Shown here in pieces: positions 1 through 6,758 of a stretch of DNA of 20,296 bases (position 1 is the first letter of the stretch; every line of letters begins with the position of its first letter). Both the position numbers and the translations under genes were made by a program. This stretch comes from a virus, in IMG/VR virus record IMGVR_UViG_3300021964_000726, positions 1 through 20,296 of that record; one strand, given 5' to 3'. The notes under the pieces were generated by a model. The model worked only from the letters and a program-made list of their open reading frames with translations, was not told the DNA's origin and made no database searches.

Positions 1-8
1 CAAATTAA

Positions 9-1295
9 ATGAAAGCCATTCTTAATTATAATCAGTCAATCATATTCAATGCCATATTTAACTCTGATATGACAATGAAAAAAGATTGTCCAAAAGAGAT
101 CGCTTTCTGGGGTGGTTATGGTTCAGGTAAGAGCTGGGTTAGTATATTATTGGCGTATTATTTATGCCATTATCACGAAGGCGTACAGTTATTAATGACA
201 CGTTACAGTTATCGACAGCTTAAGGATACATGCATTGTTCAATTTCTTGAGGCGTTCCCCCCGGATGAATACGGTTATACCCACATGAAAGCCGATCATG
301 AGTTTCATTTTGGGAATGGTAGTAAAATTATTTTCAGATCATTTGATGACCCAAGAAAGATTCTGTCTAGTAGTTACGATGCGGTTATTATGTGTCAGGC
401 AGAGGAACTTAAAGAAGAACACTTTTTAGGTGCGTTAGGCCGTATGAGGGGTACAGCATTACCAGTTAAGTTAATATTCACAGAAGGTAACCCTCGCTAT
501 GGATGGTGTAAGAAACGTTATCATGACAATGACCCACCAGAGGATTGTTTATATATTCGAGCTACTACCTACAGCAACAGAAAAAACCTACCTAAAGACT
601 ATATTAAAAACATGGAAGAAAACTTCCCACCTAGCTATATACAACAGTTTTTGGAAGGGAATTGGGATTCAACACAAAATGCGGTCTATGACCAATTAAT
701 GAGCCATCACATCATACCTAGACAGAAAATTCACGATCACTGGTATAAATGTATAGGTTTAGATCATGGTACACGTGTTGATACCAGTATCATTTTTGGA
801 GCAAAAGACGAATTAGGTAATATATATACTTACGATGAATGGCACAAGCCACATCCCACAGTTGATGAAATTGTCCAAGCGTGTAATCGATACGGTCCAC
901 AGCCAATCATTGCCGATTACAGCATGAAAGTACAAGATCGAGACTATGGCTCATGGTGGAACGATTTAAAATCACATGGACTAAATCTTATCGAAGCTGT
1001 CAAAGAGAAGTCTGGGAATATCTTATTGGTCAATCAATTACTATTTAAAAACAAACTATTCTTTTTTGATAATATTCCATACGTCATAGACCAACACAAA
1101 AACTATATGTATGTAGATAAGTTACACGCGAATGATGACCAGTTCAAAGTTGTTAAAAAGAATGATCACTCATGCGATGCTGTTCAATATATGGTAAGGC
1201 ATTTAAAGAATGTTGAAGTCAAAAATCCAAGTGCTAAATGGGCAATGATTAATGATGGGTTAACACTGGATGACTACGTTAAAGGGAGAGCTTAG
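9..1295 (+). CDS. Terminase large subunit (DNA-packaging ATPase/nuclease)
   Basis: This is the motor that cuts concatemeric phage DNA and pumps it through the portal into the prohead. The 428 residues show the two expected domains. The N-terminal ATPase has a Walker A loop GGYGSGKS (residues 35-42), a hydrophobic Walker B-like strand ending in acidic residues (AVIMCQAEE, about 125-133), and a coupling motif FTEGNPR (157-163). The C-terminal RNase H-like nuclease has spaced acidic residues in IGLDHG (D252), IADYS (D303) and DHSCDAVQY (D387, D390). Length is usual for the family. The ATG at position 9 directly follows a TAA at 6-8 that may end an upstream gene lying outside the window. No small terminase subunit is recognisable nearby; it may be upstream of the window or be one of the unidentified genes. 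Confidence 0.95.
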   Translation: MKAILNYNQSIIFNAIFNSDMTMKKDCPKEIAFWGGYGSGKSWVSILLAYYLCHYHEGVQLLMTRYSYRQLKDTCIVQFLEAFPPDEYGYTHMKADHEFHFGNGSKIIFRSFDDPRKILSSSYDAVIMCQAEELKEEHFLGALGRMRGTALPVKLIFTEGNPRYGWCKKRYHDNDPPEDCLYIRATTYSNRKNLPKDYIKNMEENFPPSYIQQFLEGNWDSTQNAVYDQLMSHHIIPRQKIHDHWYKCIGLDHGTRVDTSIIFGAKDELGNIYTYDEWHKPHPTVDEIVQACNRYGPQPIIADYSMKVQDRDYGSWWNDLKSHGLNLIEAVKEKSGNILLVNQLLFKNKLFFFDNIPYVIDQHKNYMYVDKLHANDDQFKVVKKNDHSCDAVQYMVRHLKNVEVKNPSAKWAMINDGLTLDDYVKGRA

Positions 1296-1297
1296 AA

Positions 1298-1975
1298 ATG
1301 GATAATGATTTGTTAAAAAAACTACAAGGAATTTCTAATTCATTAAGTACAGAAAAAATACTTGTTGAATTAAGAGATATTGCACATTTTTATGAATGTG
1401 AGATAGAAAGCAAATTAGAAGAAATTATGAAAAATCATTATGAGAATAAAGATATCGTCATCAAATGTGTTTTAATAGATGGCAGCCTAATCGATAAAGC
1501 GTCAAAAAGATTACTAAACGATATTGATGTTGCTAAGGCAGCGGTTTTATTATCCATGGATATTGAATGTGAGTATAGTAATGATAGATACGCATTTAAG
1601 CAGCTTTCTAATGAATTAAAAGATAATAAAGATTTTGTTTTACAAGCAATAAAAACTAATAATTCTATTATAGAACTTGCCTCTCAAAGGTTAAAAAATG
1701 ATAAAGATGTTGTTATTGCAGCAGGAAGTCACGGCTTAAAAGTGACTGAAACTTTAAAAAATGATCGTGAAGTTTTAATAGCGATTGCAAAGAATGACCC
1801 GTGGTTTTTGAGGGATGCCACACCTAGCGTGAGAAAAGATATTGAAATAGTTTGTATATGTTGTAGATTGCATCCTATGTTAATTCAATATGCACACCCA
1901 GACTTAATTTCAGAATTAATCAGCATACTTTACGAACAAACCAAAAAAAGAAAAAAAGGAGTATTAAATGGATAA
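1298..1975 (+). CDS. DUF4116-like helical-repeat protein
   Basis: The 225-residue protein carries about six imperfect repeats between residues 50 and 205. Each has a polar turn of the type N-D-x-[DE]-V, a helix with V-x-x-A/C, and a second helix. Clear units start at NKDIVIKC (50), NDIDVAKAA (74), NKDFVLQAI (110), NDKDVVIAA (134), NDREVLIAI (155) and KDIEIVCIC (180). This matches my recollection of the DUF4116 repeat known mainly from amoeba-associated bacteria and large protist viruses; no molecular function is established for it. The start is supported by a good Shine-Dalgarno (AAGGGAGAG) just inside the terminase end, and the gene overlaps the next one by 8 bases, so it is in the late operon. 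A role in packaging or in host interaction is possible but unproven. No transmembrane segment or signal peptide is seen. Confidence 0.75.
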   Translation: MDNDLLKKLQGISNSLSTEKILVELRDIAHFYECEIESKLEEIMKNHYENKDIVIKCVLIDGSLIDKASKRLLNDIDVAKAAVLLSMDIECEYSNDRYAFKQLSNELKDNKDFVLQAIKTNNSIIELASQRLKNDKDVVIAAGSHGLKVTETLKNDREVLIAIAKNDPWFLRDATPSVRKDIEIVCICCRLHPMLIQYAHPDLISELISILYEQTKKRKKGVLNG

Positions 1976-2552
1976 TATAGAAATAGCAATAGCGACTTTG
2001 GAATCGAGGATGGCTAAATCTTTAAAAGGAATAAATGATTCTATTGACGCACGAATTGCAACGTCCGTAAAAGCTCAAATAGCTAACAGCATTGAGTTTC
2101 AAGTCAACAATCACTTAAAAGCAATTCAAAATATATCAGTTGATAAGGCACTAAGTGTAGAACAGCTAACTCGATTATATCAAGATGTGTATCAAGCACT
2201 GCAAGATTTAAAGTTAAATACTAATGGTTATGGGTTGTATGAACAAATGCAACAGCTAAACAATGCTTTTCAATCAACACGTAGCGAATTACAAACAGTA
2301 TCAAATAATGTTGAAAAATTAATTAATAATAAATACATTGAAGCCGAAATAACAAAAGAACAGTTAAAAGGATTATATGACCAAACCAATACGAGCGGTG
2401 ACGAATTAGCACGTCAATTTAAGATGAGTGTCACGGAAGCCTACAACGTTTTGAATTGTAAGCGTAAGGATATAAAAATGAGAAATGAATTTAAATTGTA
2501 TTTGGAAAAGAAATTACAAAAACAAAAGGATTTATTAAATGCCACTGTATAG
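1968..2552 (+). CDS. Hypothetical helical protein with HTH-like C-terminal region
   Basis: I do not recognise a family for this 194-residue protein. It is rich in Q, N, A, L and K and predicted helical throughout, with a coiled-coil-like stretch near residues 85-120. Residues about 128-165 (TKEQLKGLYDQTNTSGDELA and onward) read like a helix-turn-helix: a polar helix, a short turn and then ELARQFKMSVTEAYNVL. The tail is strongly basic. A DNA-binding or small-terminase-like role could be imagined because it lies two genes after the large terminase, but no diagnostic motif supports it. The start at 1968 has a strong Shine-Dalgarno (AAAAAAGGAG) and overlaps the preceding stop by 8 bases. Its own end overlaps the next gene by 14 bases. 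Confidence 0.7.
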   Translation: MDNIEIAIATLESRMAKSLKGINDSIDARIATSVKAQIANSIEFQVNNHLKAIQNISVDKALSVEQLTRLYQDVYQALQDLKLNTNGYGLYEQMQQLNNAFQSTRSELQTVSNNVEKLINNKYIEAEITKEQLKGLYDQTNTSGDELARQFKMSVTEAYNVLNCKRKDIKMRNEFKLYLEKKLQKQKDLLNATV

Positions 2553-2907
2553 CTTTAAGTGTCAATCATGTGAACATATACAAGACAATTATTTTTCAAT
2601 TTACGATAAAAAAATAGTTAATTGTGAATCTTGTAGAAGTACGAACATAAATCAATATTTTGGCAATGCAAACGTATCAATTCATGGATTTACAGAGTTT
2701 GACGACCCACGCGGTACAGGTGGAACATTAACAATGAAAGAAATTAAAGAAATAGAGAAGAAGCAAAAACTTGTATATGGTGGGCATGACGAACTACAAA
2801 AAGAAGCACAAAAAAATCGTCATTACAACCAAAACAAAACCAAACAAAAACTGGAAGGCATTATTGATAAAAGCGTAAATACACTGCACGCAAAATATAA
2901 TAGTTAG
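2539..2907 (+). CDS. FmdB-type CxxC zinc-ribbon protein
   Basis: The first 42 residues form a zinc ribbon with paired cysteines C8-x2-C11 and C29-x2-C32 in the arrangement MPLYSFKCQSC...VNCESC, typical of the small FmdB/CxxC zinc-ribbon family also found in many phages. The rest of the 122 residues is charged and helical: a conserved-looking FDDPRGTGGTLTMKEIKE segment (about 55-72), then a Lys/Gln/Asn-rich tail. The function in phages is not known; zinc ribbons of this kind are usually nucleic-acid or protein binding. AAAAGGA before the ATG supports the start, which lies inside the 3' end of the upstream gene, so the two are probably translationally coupled. Confidence 0.8.
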   Translation: MPLYSFKCQSCEHIQDNYFSIYDKKIVNCESCRSTNINQYFGNANVSIHGFTEFDDPRGTGGTLTMKEIKEIEKKQKLVYGGHDELQKEAQKNRHYNQNKTKQKLEGIIDKSVNTLHAKYNS

Positions 2908-2916
2908 AAGGTGATT

Positions 2917-3045
2917 ATGCCATTAGAATATAATAAAACTAAAAAAGCATTTAAAAAAAATGTAAGTACAGAAATAAAATCGGGTAAACCAATAAAACAA
3001 GCGTTAGCGATAGCATATAGTATTAAAAAAAAGAAAAAAAAATGA
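2917..3045 (+). CDS. Tiny lysine-rich phage protein (42 aa)
   Basis: A 42-codon gene encodes a basic peptide that begins MPLEYNKTKKAFKKNVSTEI, continues with KSGKPIKQALAIAYSIK and ends in a run of lysines. This pattern (a K-A-F-x-x-N-V-S-T-E-I/M start, then G-K-P-x-K-Q-A-x-A-I-A-Y-S) recurs in many phages as a very short protein of unknown function, which is why I consider the gene real despite its size. AGAAGGTG seven bases before the ATG is a strong ribosome site. Its stop TGA overlaps the ATG of the next gene (ATGA). The basic C-terminus could bind DNA or RNA, but that is only inference. Confidence 0.75.
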   Translation: MPLEYNKTKKAFKKNVSTEIKSGKPIKQALAIAYSIKKKKKK

Positions 3046-3203
3046 TTAAAGATTTAGAAATTGTGAAATTTGATTTTTGTTTTTACACCATAGAAAATTA
3101 TAATGTTTATATTTTTCAAGACGGACGTATACCGGAATGTGATATAGATAATTGGTTAGAATCATACAACGAATTTGATACTTTCTGGATTAACATTAAC
3201 TAA
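3042..3203 (+). CDS. Small acidic hypothetical protein (53 aa)
   Basis: This 53-residue open frame is coupled to the previous gene by an ATGA overlap and is preceded by an A-rich stretch rather than a clear Shine-Dalgarno. The product (MIKDLEIVKFDFCFYTIENY...) is acidic and rich in aromatic residues (F, Y, W), suggesting a small folded beta-containing protein. No family is recognised. Support comes from the tight packing between neighbours and the lack of any other plausible coding frame here. Confidence 0.55.
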   Translation: MIKDLEIVKFDFCFYTIENYNVYIFQDGRIPECDIDNWLESYNEFDTFWININ

Positions 3204-3218
3204 AAAAAGGAATTTAAA

Positions 3219-3383
3219 ATGCAAATAACTGAATTTAATAAAATGGTATGTGAACGAGAAGGTGGAAAAGAGGAATTAAGCATTGCACAGATTGCAGAAG
3301 TAATAAAAATAGCGGATGAATTAACTAATGGTATTTTATATAAAATCATAGATTTAATGGCAACACCACAAAAAGATGTTTAA
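3219..3383 (+). CDS. Small helical hypothetical protein (54 aa)
   Basis: A 54-residue frame begins 15 bases after the previous stop with a good ribosome site (AAAAAGG). The product (MQITEFNKMVCEREGGKEEL...) looks entirely helical, with a hydrophobic face IAQIAEVIKIADELTNGILYKIIDLM, so it may be a small dimer or a partner protein. It overlaps the holin-like gene by 8 bases, so the two are likely translated together. No homolog is recognised. A role as a small lysis regulator is suggested only by position. Confidence 0.55.
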   Translation: MQITEFNKMVCEREGGKEELSIAQIAEVIKIADELTNGILYKIIDLMATPQKDV

Positions 3384-3828
3384 TATACTTGGTAATCTTG
3401 TCGGCTCGGTTGTTGGAACAGTTGGGGATGTTGTTAAACGTGATCAACAGATAAAAAAAATCAAAGAAAAAGGTAAGCTTGATATAGAACAAGCTAAAAT
3501 TGATCTTGATGTGGCTAAATTAAAGGCACAAATTAAACAACAAGAAACACAAGCTGCCAACGATATGACGTATGATATGCAAGTACTTAAAAATAGGCGT
3601 GAATCGTTCATTGATGAGTTTATTATTCTAGGTTTTTTTATTATTATGATATTAACATTTATTCCAGCTACACAGACAACAATGGCAGCAGGATGGAAAG
3701 CCCTTAATGACACTGCCTGGTGGTTTGAGTTTGGCATTGTTGGAATACTTGTCTCAACACTTGGCCTAAAAGATGTATTAAGAATATTTATTGGGGGATC
3801 AATAGATAAGCTTAAAAAAAAACGGTAA
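3376..3828 (+). CDS. Holin-like membrane protein (3TM holin type)
   Basis: The 150-residue protein has a hydrophobic glycine/valine N-terminus (1-20), a charged amphipathic helix (21-75), and two convincing membrane segments (about 81-97, FIILGFFIIMILTFIP, and 115-133, WWFEFGIVGILVSTLGL). It closes with a lysine/arginine tail. This layout is like the holin family described as three-transmembrane holins of gene transfer agents and phages (GTA_holin_3TM). It would sit in the inner membrane and open it at the end of infection. It is followed at once by an L,D-transpeptidase-like enzyme, which supports the lysis assignment. The gene ends in an A9 run (3814-3822) where a -1 slip would fuse it to the downstream enzyme frame. 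There is no clear Shine-Dalgarno, and the start overlaps the upstream gene. Confidence 0.7.
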   Translation: MFNILGNLVGSVVGTVGDVVKRDQQIKKIKEKGKLDIEQAKIDLDVAKLKAQIKQQETQAANDMTYDMQVLKNRRESFIDEFIILGFFIIMILTFIPATQTTMAAGWKALNDTAWWFEFGIVGILVSTLGLKDVLRIFIGGSIDKLKKKR

Positions 3829-3843
3829 ATGACAATAAAAAAA
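3814..3843 (+). promoter_or_regulatory. Two slippery A-runs: candidate -1 frameshift sites into the lysis-enzyme frame
   Basis: A run of nine A (3814-3822) ends the holin-like gene, and a run of seven A (3837-3843) lies in the mini-frame that starts at the ATG at 3829, directly after the holin stop (TAAATG). In each frame the run reads A-AAA-AAA, a classic bacterial -1 slip heptamer. Both -1 shifts enter the same frame, which stays open from 3816 to 4292 but has no ATG, GTG or TTG before 4014. ACGTT-TTCCC-AACGT (3843-3857) could form a small hairpin abutting the second run, and GTCGAATTCGAC (3881-3892) is a perfect palindrome further on. Without a shift, the mini-frame stops after 15 codons at 3874-3876. 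No stimulatory upstream Shine-Dalgarno is obvious. Confidence 0.5.
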
Positions 3844-4292
3844 CGTTTTCCCAACGTCAGCAAAATGATAATTTAAACCAGTCGAATTCGACCCCTTTAA
3901 AATACGATCTTATTTTTGATGTTGTTGATACATTTAATAAAACCAAACTTGGTAACTTATGCATCGGTGACCAGCAATGGGAATGCATAAGCGGTAAATA
4001 TGGGAATGGAGCATTGCCGAAGGGTATGTACAAAATTAAAGATTGCTACAAATTGAAGCCCATTAAAGGTAAAACAGAATCTTATACAGGCATAGAATTT
4101 CCTTGGATAGCTAAACTTACACCTTCGTTCAAGACAGATCGCAAAAGCTTATTAATACATCCCGATGGGAACTTAGAGGGAACTAGAGGATGTATAGGGA
4201 TATGTAAAAAAGAAAATGATGTGGAAATTTATAATTTTATTATCAATGAACTTAAAAATAAAAAAGAATTGAATTTATTTGTAAATAAATAG
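3829..4292 (+). CDS. L,D-transpeptidase-like peptidoglycan enzyme, probably made by -1 frameshift
   Basis: The frame encodes a protein with the H...GC signature of L,D-transpeptidase-like folds: KSLLIHPDGNLEGTRGCIGI. In the 154-residue frameshifted product the presumed catalytic histidine and cysteine are H111 and C122. An upstream beta-rich segment, LGNLCIGDQQWECISGKYGN followed by GALPKGMYKI, matches the usual start of this fold (also seen in DUF5675 and DUF2778/Tlde1-like proteins). That segment lies before the only standard in-frame start, a TTG at 4014 with a poorly spaced GGAG, so starting there would remove half the fold. I therefore place the start at the ATG at 3829 with a -1 slip at 3837-3843. 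A holin-enzyme fusion (about 305 residues) by slipping at 3814-3822 is the alternative, as is an indel in the assembled sequence. The serine or threonine usual before GC is arginine here. The role is probably wall degradation at lysis. Confidence 0.6.
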
Positions 4293-4320
4293 TATACTGC
4301 AATAGTAATCTCATCGCACA

Positions 4321-4376
4321 TATTGGTCTACTTCCTTTGTTTTTTTTGTATTCATATCCAAAACAGTAGGCCAATA
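4321..4376 (+). terminator. Hairpin between convergent genes, candidate terminator
   Basis: TATTGGTCTACT (4321-4332) pairs with AGTAGGCCAATA (4365-4376) over 12 positions with one G-T wobble, leaving a 32-base loop that contains eight consecutive T. On the plus strand it is followed by CTTAATCTTTTTT, a loose U-tract, so it could end transcription from the lysis genes. The minus-strand operon ends only two bases away, so it could act in both directions, although no U-tract follows on that side. The large loop is unusual for an intrinsic terminator. The rest of the 4293-4377 gap shows no gene. Confidence 0.45.
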
Positions 4377-4377
4377 C

Positions 4378-4710
4378 TTAATCTTTTTTATAGCGTTTTA
4401 CGATGTTTTGCCCGATTTGTTTTAAACGTCGAACAGAATCGTAATTGCTAGGTATAGGGGCATCCCATCGTTTAAATTGCATCGCTGCCGGTGTTGGCCG
4501 TCCTTGCTTGTCTTTTAATGGTTGACTTTGTTTTAGAATTTGTGTTGCTTTACGTAGTAGAAATTTACCACGTGTCAGTTTACGTGACGGACTAGCCTTA
4601 CTAACATCCCTAACAGGCTTAGCAACATTACCACCGGAGCGATTATATTCAGCCATTTTCTTATTTGTACGCTTGTCATAGCGTTTATACTTTTCTTTCG
4701 CACTTAACAT
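4378..4710 (-). CDS. Small basic hypothetical protein downstream of portal
   Basis: A 110-residue, strongly basic protein (many K and R) lies directly after the portal gene on the minus strand. I choose the ATG at 4710, which overlaps the portal stop as TGATG; a GTG one codon upstream (4713) is possible. It has a disordered-looking N-terminal half (AKEKYKRYDKRTNKKMAEYN), then SPSRKLTRGKFLLRKATQIL and a tail PIPSNYDSVRRLKQIGQNIV. No family is recognised. The charge suggests nucleic-acid binding, and its coupling to the portal suggests a head or packaging-related role, but both are inference. Confidence 0.65.
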   Translation of the reverse strand: MLSAKEKYKRYDKRTNKKMAEYNRSGGNVAKPVRDVSKASPSRKLTRGKFLLRKATQILKQSQPLKDKQGRPTPAAMQFKRWDAPIPSNYDSVRRLKQIGQNIVKRYKKD

Positions 4711-6758
4711 CACCCGATACTATTTATAAAATTAGGTACTTGTGACATTTCATAGTTATTAATTGAATCTGTAGCCATATCATCAGCCATTTCAGGTTGT
4801 GGCATTTCAGGCATTGGCATTGTTAAGCCTAAGCTATCCGTTATCGTACTAATTGCCGATACTTGTTGTTCAACAGGTAATACTCCAATTAATTCAATGA
4901 TATCTTTTAAGCTCATGTTTACGTTTTTGATGTAAGCGTTAAAGTCTGGTTCTGGCAATGGCACTTGCGCCTGTTCGTCTTGTTCTTCTTTTATCTTATT
5001 GATGATTGCTCGGTAATTTGGATAATCTAGTGTTTTTAGTATTAATTCTTTAACGTCGGGATTATTAATATCCCCGAATATACCTTGTTGAGCTAATTGC
5101 ATGGTGGTGGAAGCGATTGCCGATTGTGATTGTGGCAATGAACTACCGGCCGTTATTTCTACTTCATACTCACCAAGCGTTAAATCAGATTTAATGGTAT
5201 CAATGGCCATTAATTCGTCTGTTTGCATGTCACGATCATAAATATTGATTTGCATTTCACCCATCTCGTTAGGCTCCATTGAAGCAAATTGTGTGCCACT
5301 AGCCATACGGATGATTCGGGGTTGGTTATAATATAACTGAATTAATACAACAGCTTTATTGCTAATATCACTTAAAAAGTTTTTAAAGTTTCGTTGCATC
5401 TCACGAATGGATGACATTGGCGATTCAATTAAATCACGTACCATTTGACCACTGTTTACACCCGTCGGACGTTCACCTGATATCATAATCTCATTGATAC
5501 GAGCTATTTTATAGGCGTCTTGTTTCAAATCTTGTATGTGTTGTCTAATAATTTGTATATCTTGTGTTAGTTTGTTGGTGACTAGCATCGGTTGTGTCAT
5601 TGGGTCACCGGGTTTGCTTCCAATAATATCGAAATTACCTTGAAAGTGACGTCTATAATTTTCAGGTACGATTAACATTGATTTATATTTTATAATTAAC
5701 TCTTGAAGTTTTGCGTATGCATTGGTTAGACGTGCTTGTATCTGCATTAAATCTTCAACGTCACCTTGCCCCATAAGAGTATCAGATTGTGTTGGTGAAT
5801 AAATTGCAAACGGAAAACCAAAAGGATAATCGATTGGCCGATCTTCCAATATTTCCTCACCACTAAAAATGATCAAACGTCCATTAGGATATTTAAAACG
5901 TTCTTTTGTTTTCATTTCCTTGTCTTGCTCTGATTCATCATCTAAAGGAACTAAAACAGTATCATCTTTTAAGTAACATTCCCATAATTCAATATTATGT
6001 TCAGTTCCACTCGGTTTCAAACTGCCTTTGTTTAGATACATTTCACTGCCAGTGGTAACACCGTTAGCGGTTACTTTACCAGCAACGACTTTGCTTGTAG
6101 GTTCCCCCATATCAATGGTTGCTGATGGTGAACTTAATTCATCAATCTTTTTTAGAATGTCAGGTTTATTTTTGTATTGGTTTATCAAATCAAAACGACT
6201 AATAACACGTTTAACAAATATATAATTACAGTTTTCAATACTCGTTGCTGTTGGCTCAGGGTAGAAATCCAATGGACTTACACGTTCCACCCTAATATCA
6301 CCTAATCCATTATTAATTGATTGATTCCATATAACTTTGGCAATCCCTACGCCATAAATTGACCCATCACGCATAATTTTTTGTGAGATGTTCGGTAATT
6401 CCGAACTTCTTTTAATGTTTTCCCAACAATCATTTAAGATGTCAGCAATCGATTCTAATTGCTTTAAGTTATCAAAAGTTTGGTGTGATAGATTGGCAGG
6501 TTTAACGTTAGTGGTTATCATTGCATCCAAAGCCGTTGTGGCTTTAGTTTCAACGATTGGCTTTATAACGTTATAATATGCATTACCTTCTTTTGCACTA
6601 CCTAACGTAGGATTTCCATCTCGGTCAACGCCAGTAATAGGTTCAAAGGAGCCTTCATAATAACGTTTATATTTTTTTAATTGTTTGGTTTTATGCCCTA
6701 CCTTAGCCTGAGACAATAAATTATTCAGGTATTTAATAAAAGGGTTGTCCATGTACAT
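4710..6758 (-). CDS. Portal protein, P22 type
   Basis: The portal forms the twelve-subunit ring at the head vertex through which DNA is packaged and ejected. The 682-residue length is close to that of the P22 portal (about 725). An N-terminal helical region (RYYEGSF..., GNAYYNVIKPIVETKATTAL) precedes segments typical of this family, such as SVSPLDFYPEPTAT-like RVERVSPLDFYPEPT, YPFGFPFAIYSPTQSDTLMG and the helical stem INEIMISGERPTGVNSGQMV. A C-terminal tail rich in M, P, Q and E (PMPEMPQPEM) follows. It lies on the strand opposite to the terminase, scaffold and capsid genes, which is unusual. The ATG at 6758 lacks a Shine-Dalgarno; a second ATG two codons later is an alternative. A TATAAA box lies 17 bases upstream of the start. 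Confidence 0.9.
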   Translation of the reverse strand: MYMDNPFIKYLNNLLSQAKVGHKTKQLKKYKRYYEGSFEPITGVDRDGNPTLGSAKEGNAYYNVIKPIVETKATTALDAMITTNVKPANLSHQTFDNLKQLESIADILNDCWENIKRSSELPNISQKIMRDGSIYGVGIAKVIWNQSINNGLGDIRVERVSPLDFYPEPTATSIENCNYIFVKRVISRFDLINQYKNKPDILKKIDELSSPSATIDMGEPTSKVVAGKVTANGVTTGSEMYLNKGSLKPSGTEHNIELWECYLKDDTVLVPLDDESEQDKEMKTKERFKYPNGRLIIFSGEEILEDRPIDYPFGFPFAIYSPTQSDTLMGQGDVEDLMQIQARLTNAYAKLQELIIKYKSMLIVPENYRRHFQGNFDIIGSKPGDPMTQPMLVTNKLTQDIQIIRQHIQDLKQDAYKIARINEIMISGERPTGVNSGQMVRDLIESPMSSIREMQRNFKNFLSDISNKAVVLIQLYYNQPRIIRMASGTQFASMEPNEMGEMQINIYDRDMQTDELMAIDTIKSDLTLGEYEVEITAGSSLPQSQSAIASTTMQLAQQGIFGDINNPDVKELILKTLDYPNYRAIINKIKEEQDEQAQVPLPEPDFNAYIKNVNMSLKDIIELIGVLPVEQQVSAISTITDSLGLTMPMPEMPQPEMADDMATDSINNYEMSQVPNFINSIG

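Noticed and set aside
3444-3863. 139-codon minus-strand open frame over the holin
   Set aside because: It is fully antisense to the well-supported holin-like gene, with no coupling or ribosome site.
4014-4292. TTG at 4014 as the real start of the lysis enzyme
   Set aside because: It would drop the LGNLCIGDQQWECISGKYGN strands that belong to the fold, and the only GGAG lies two bases from the TTG, too close to act well. It remains possible as a minor internal start.
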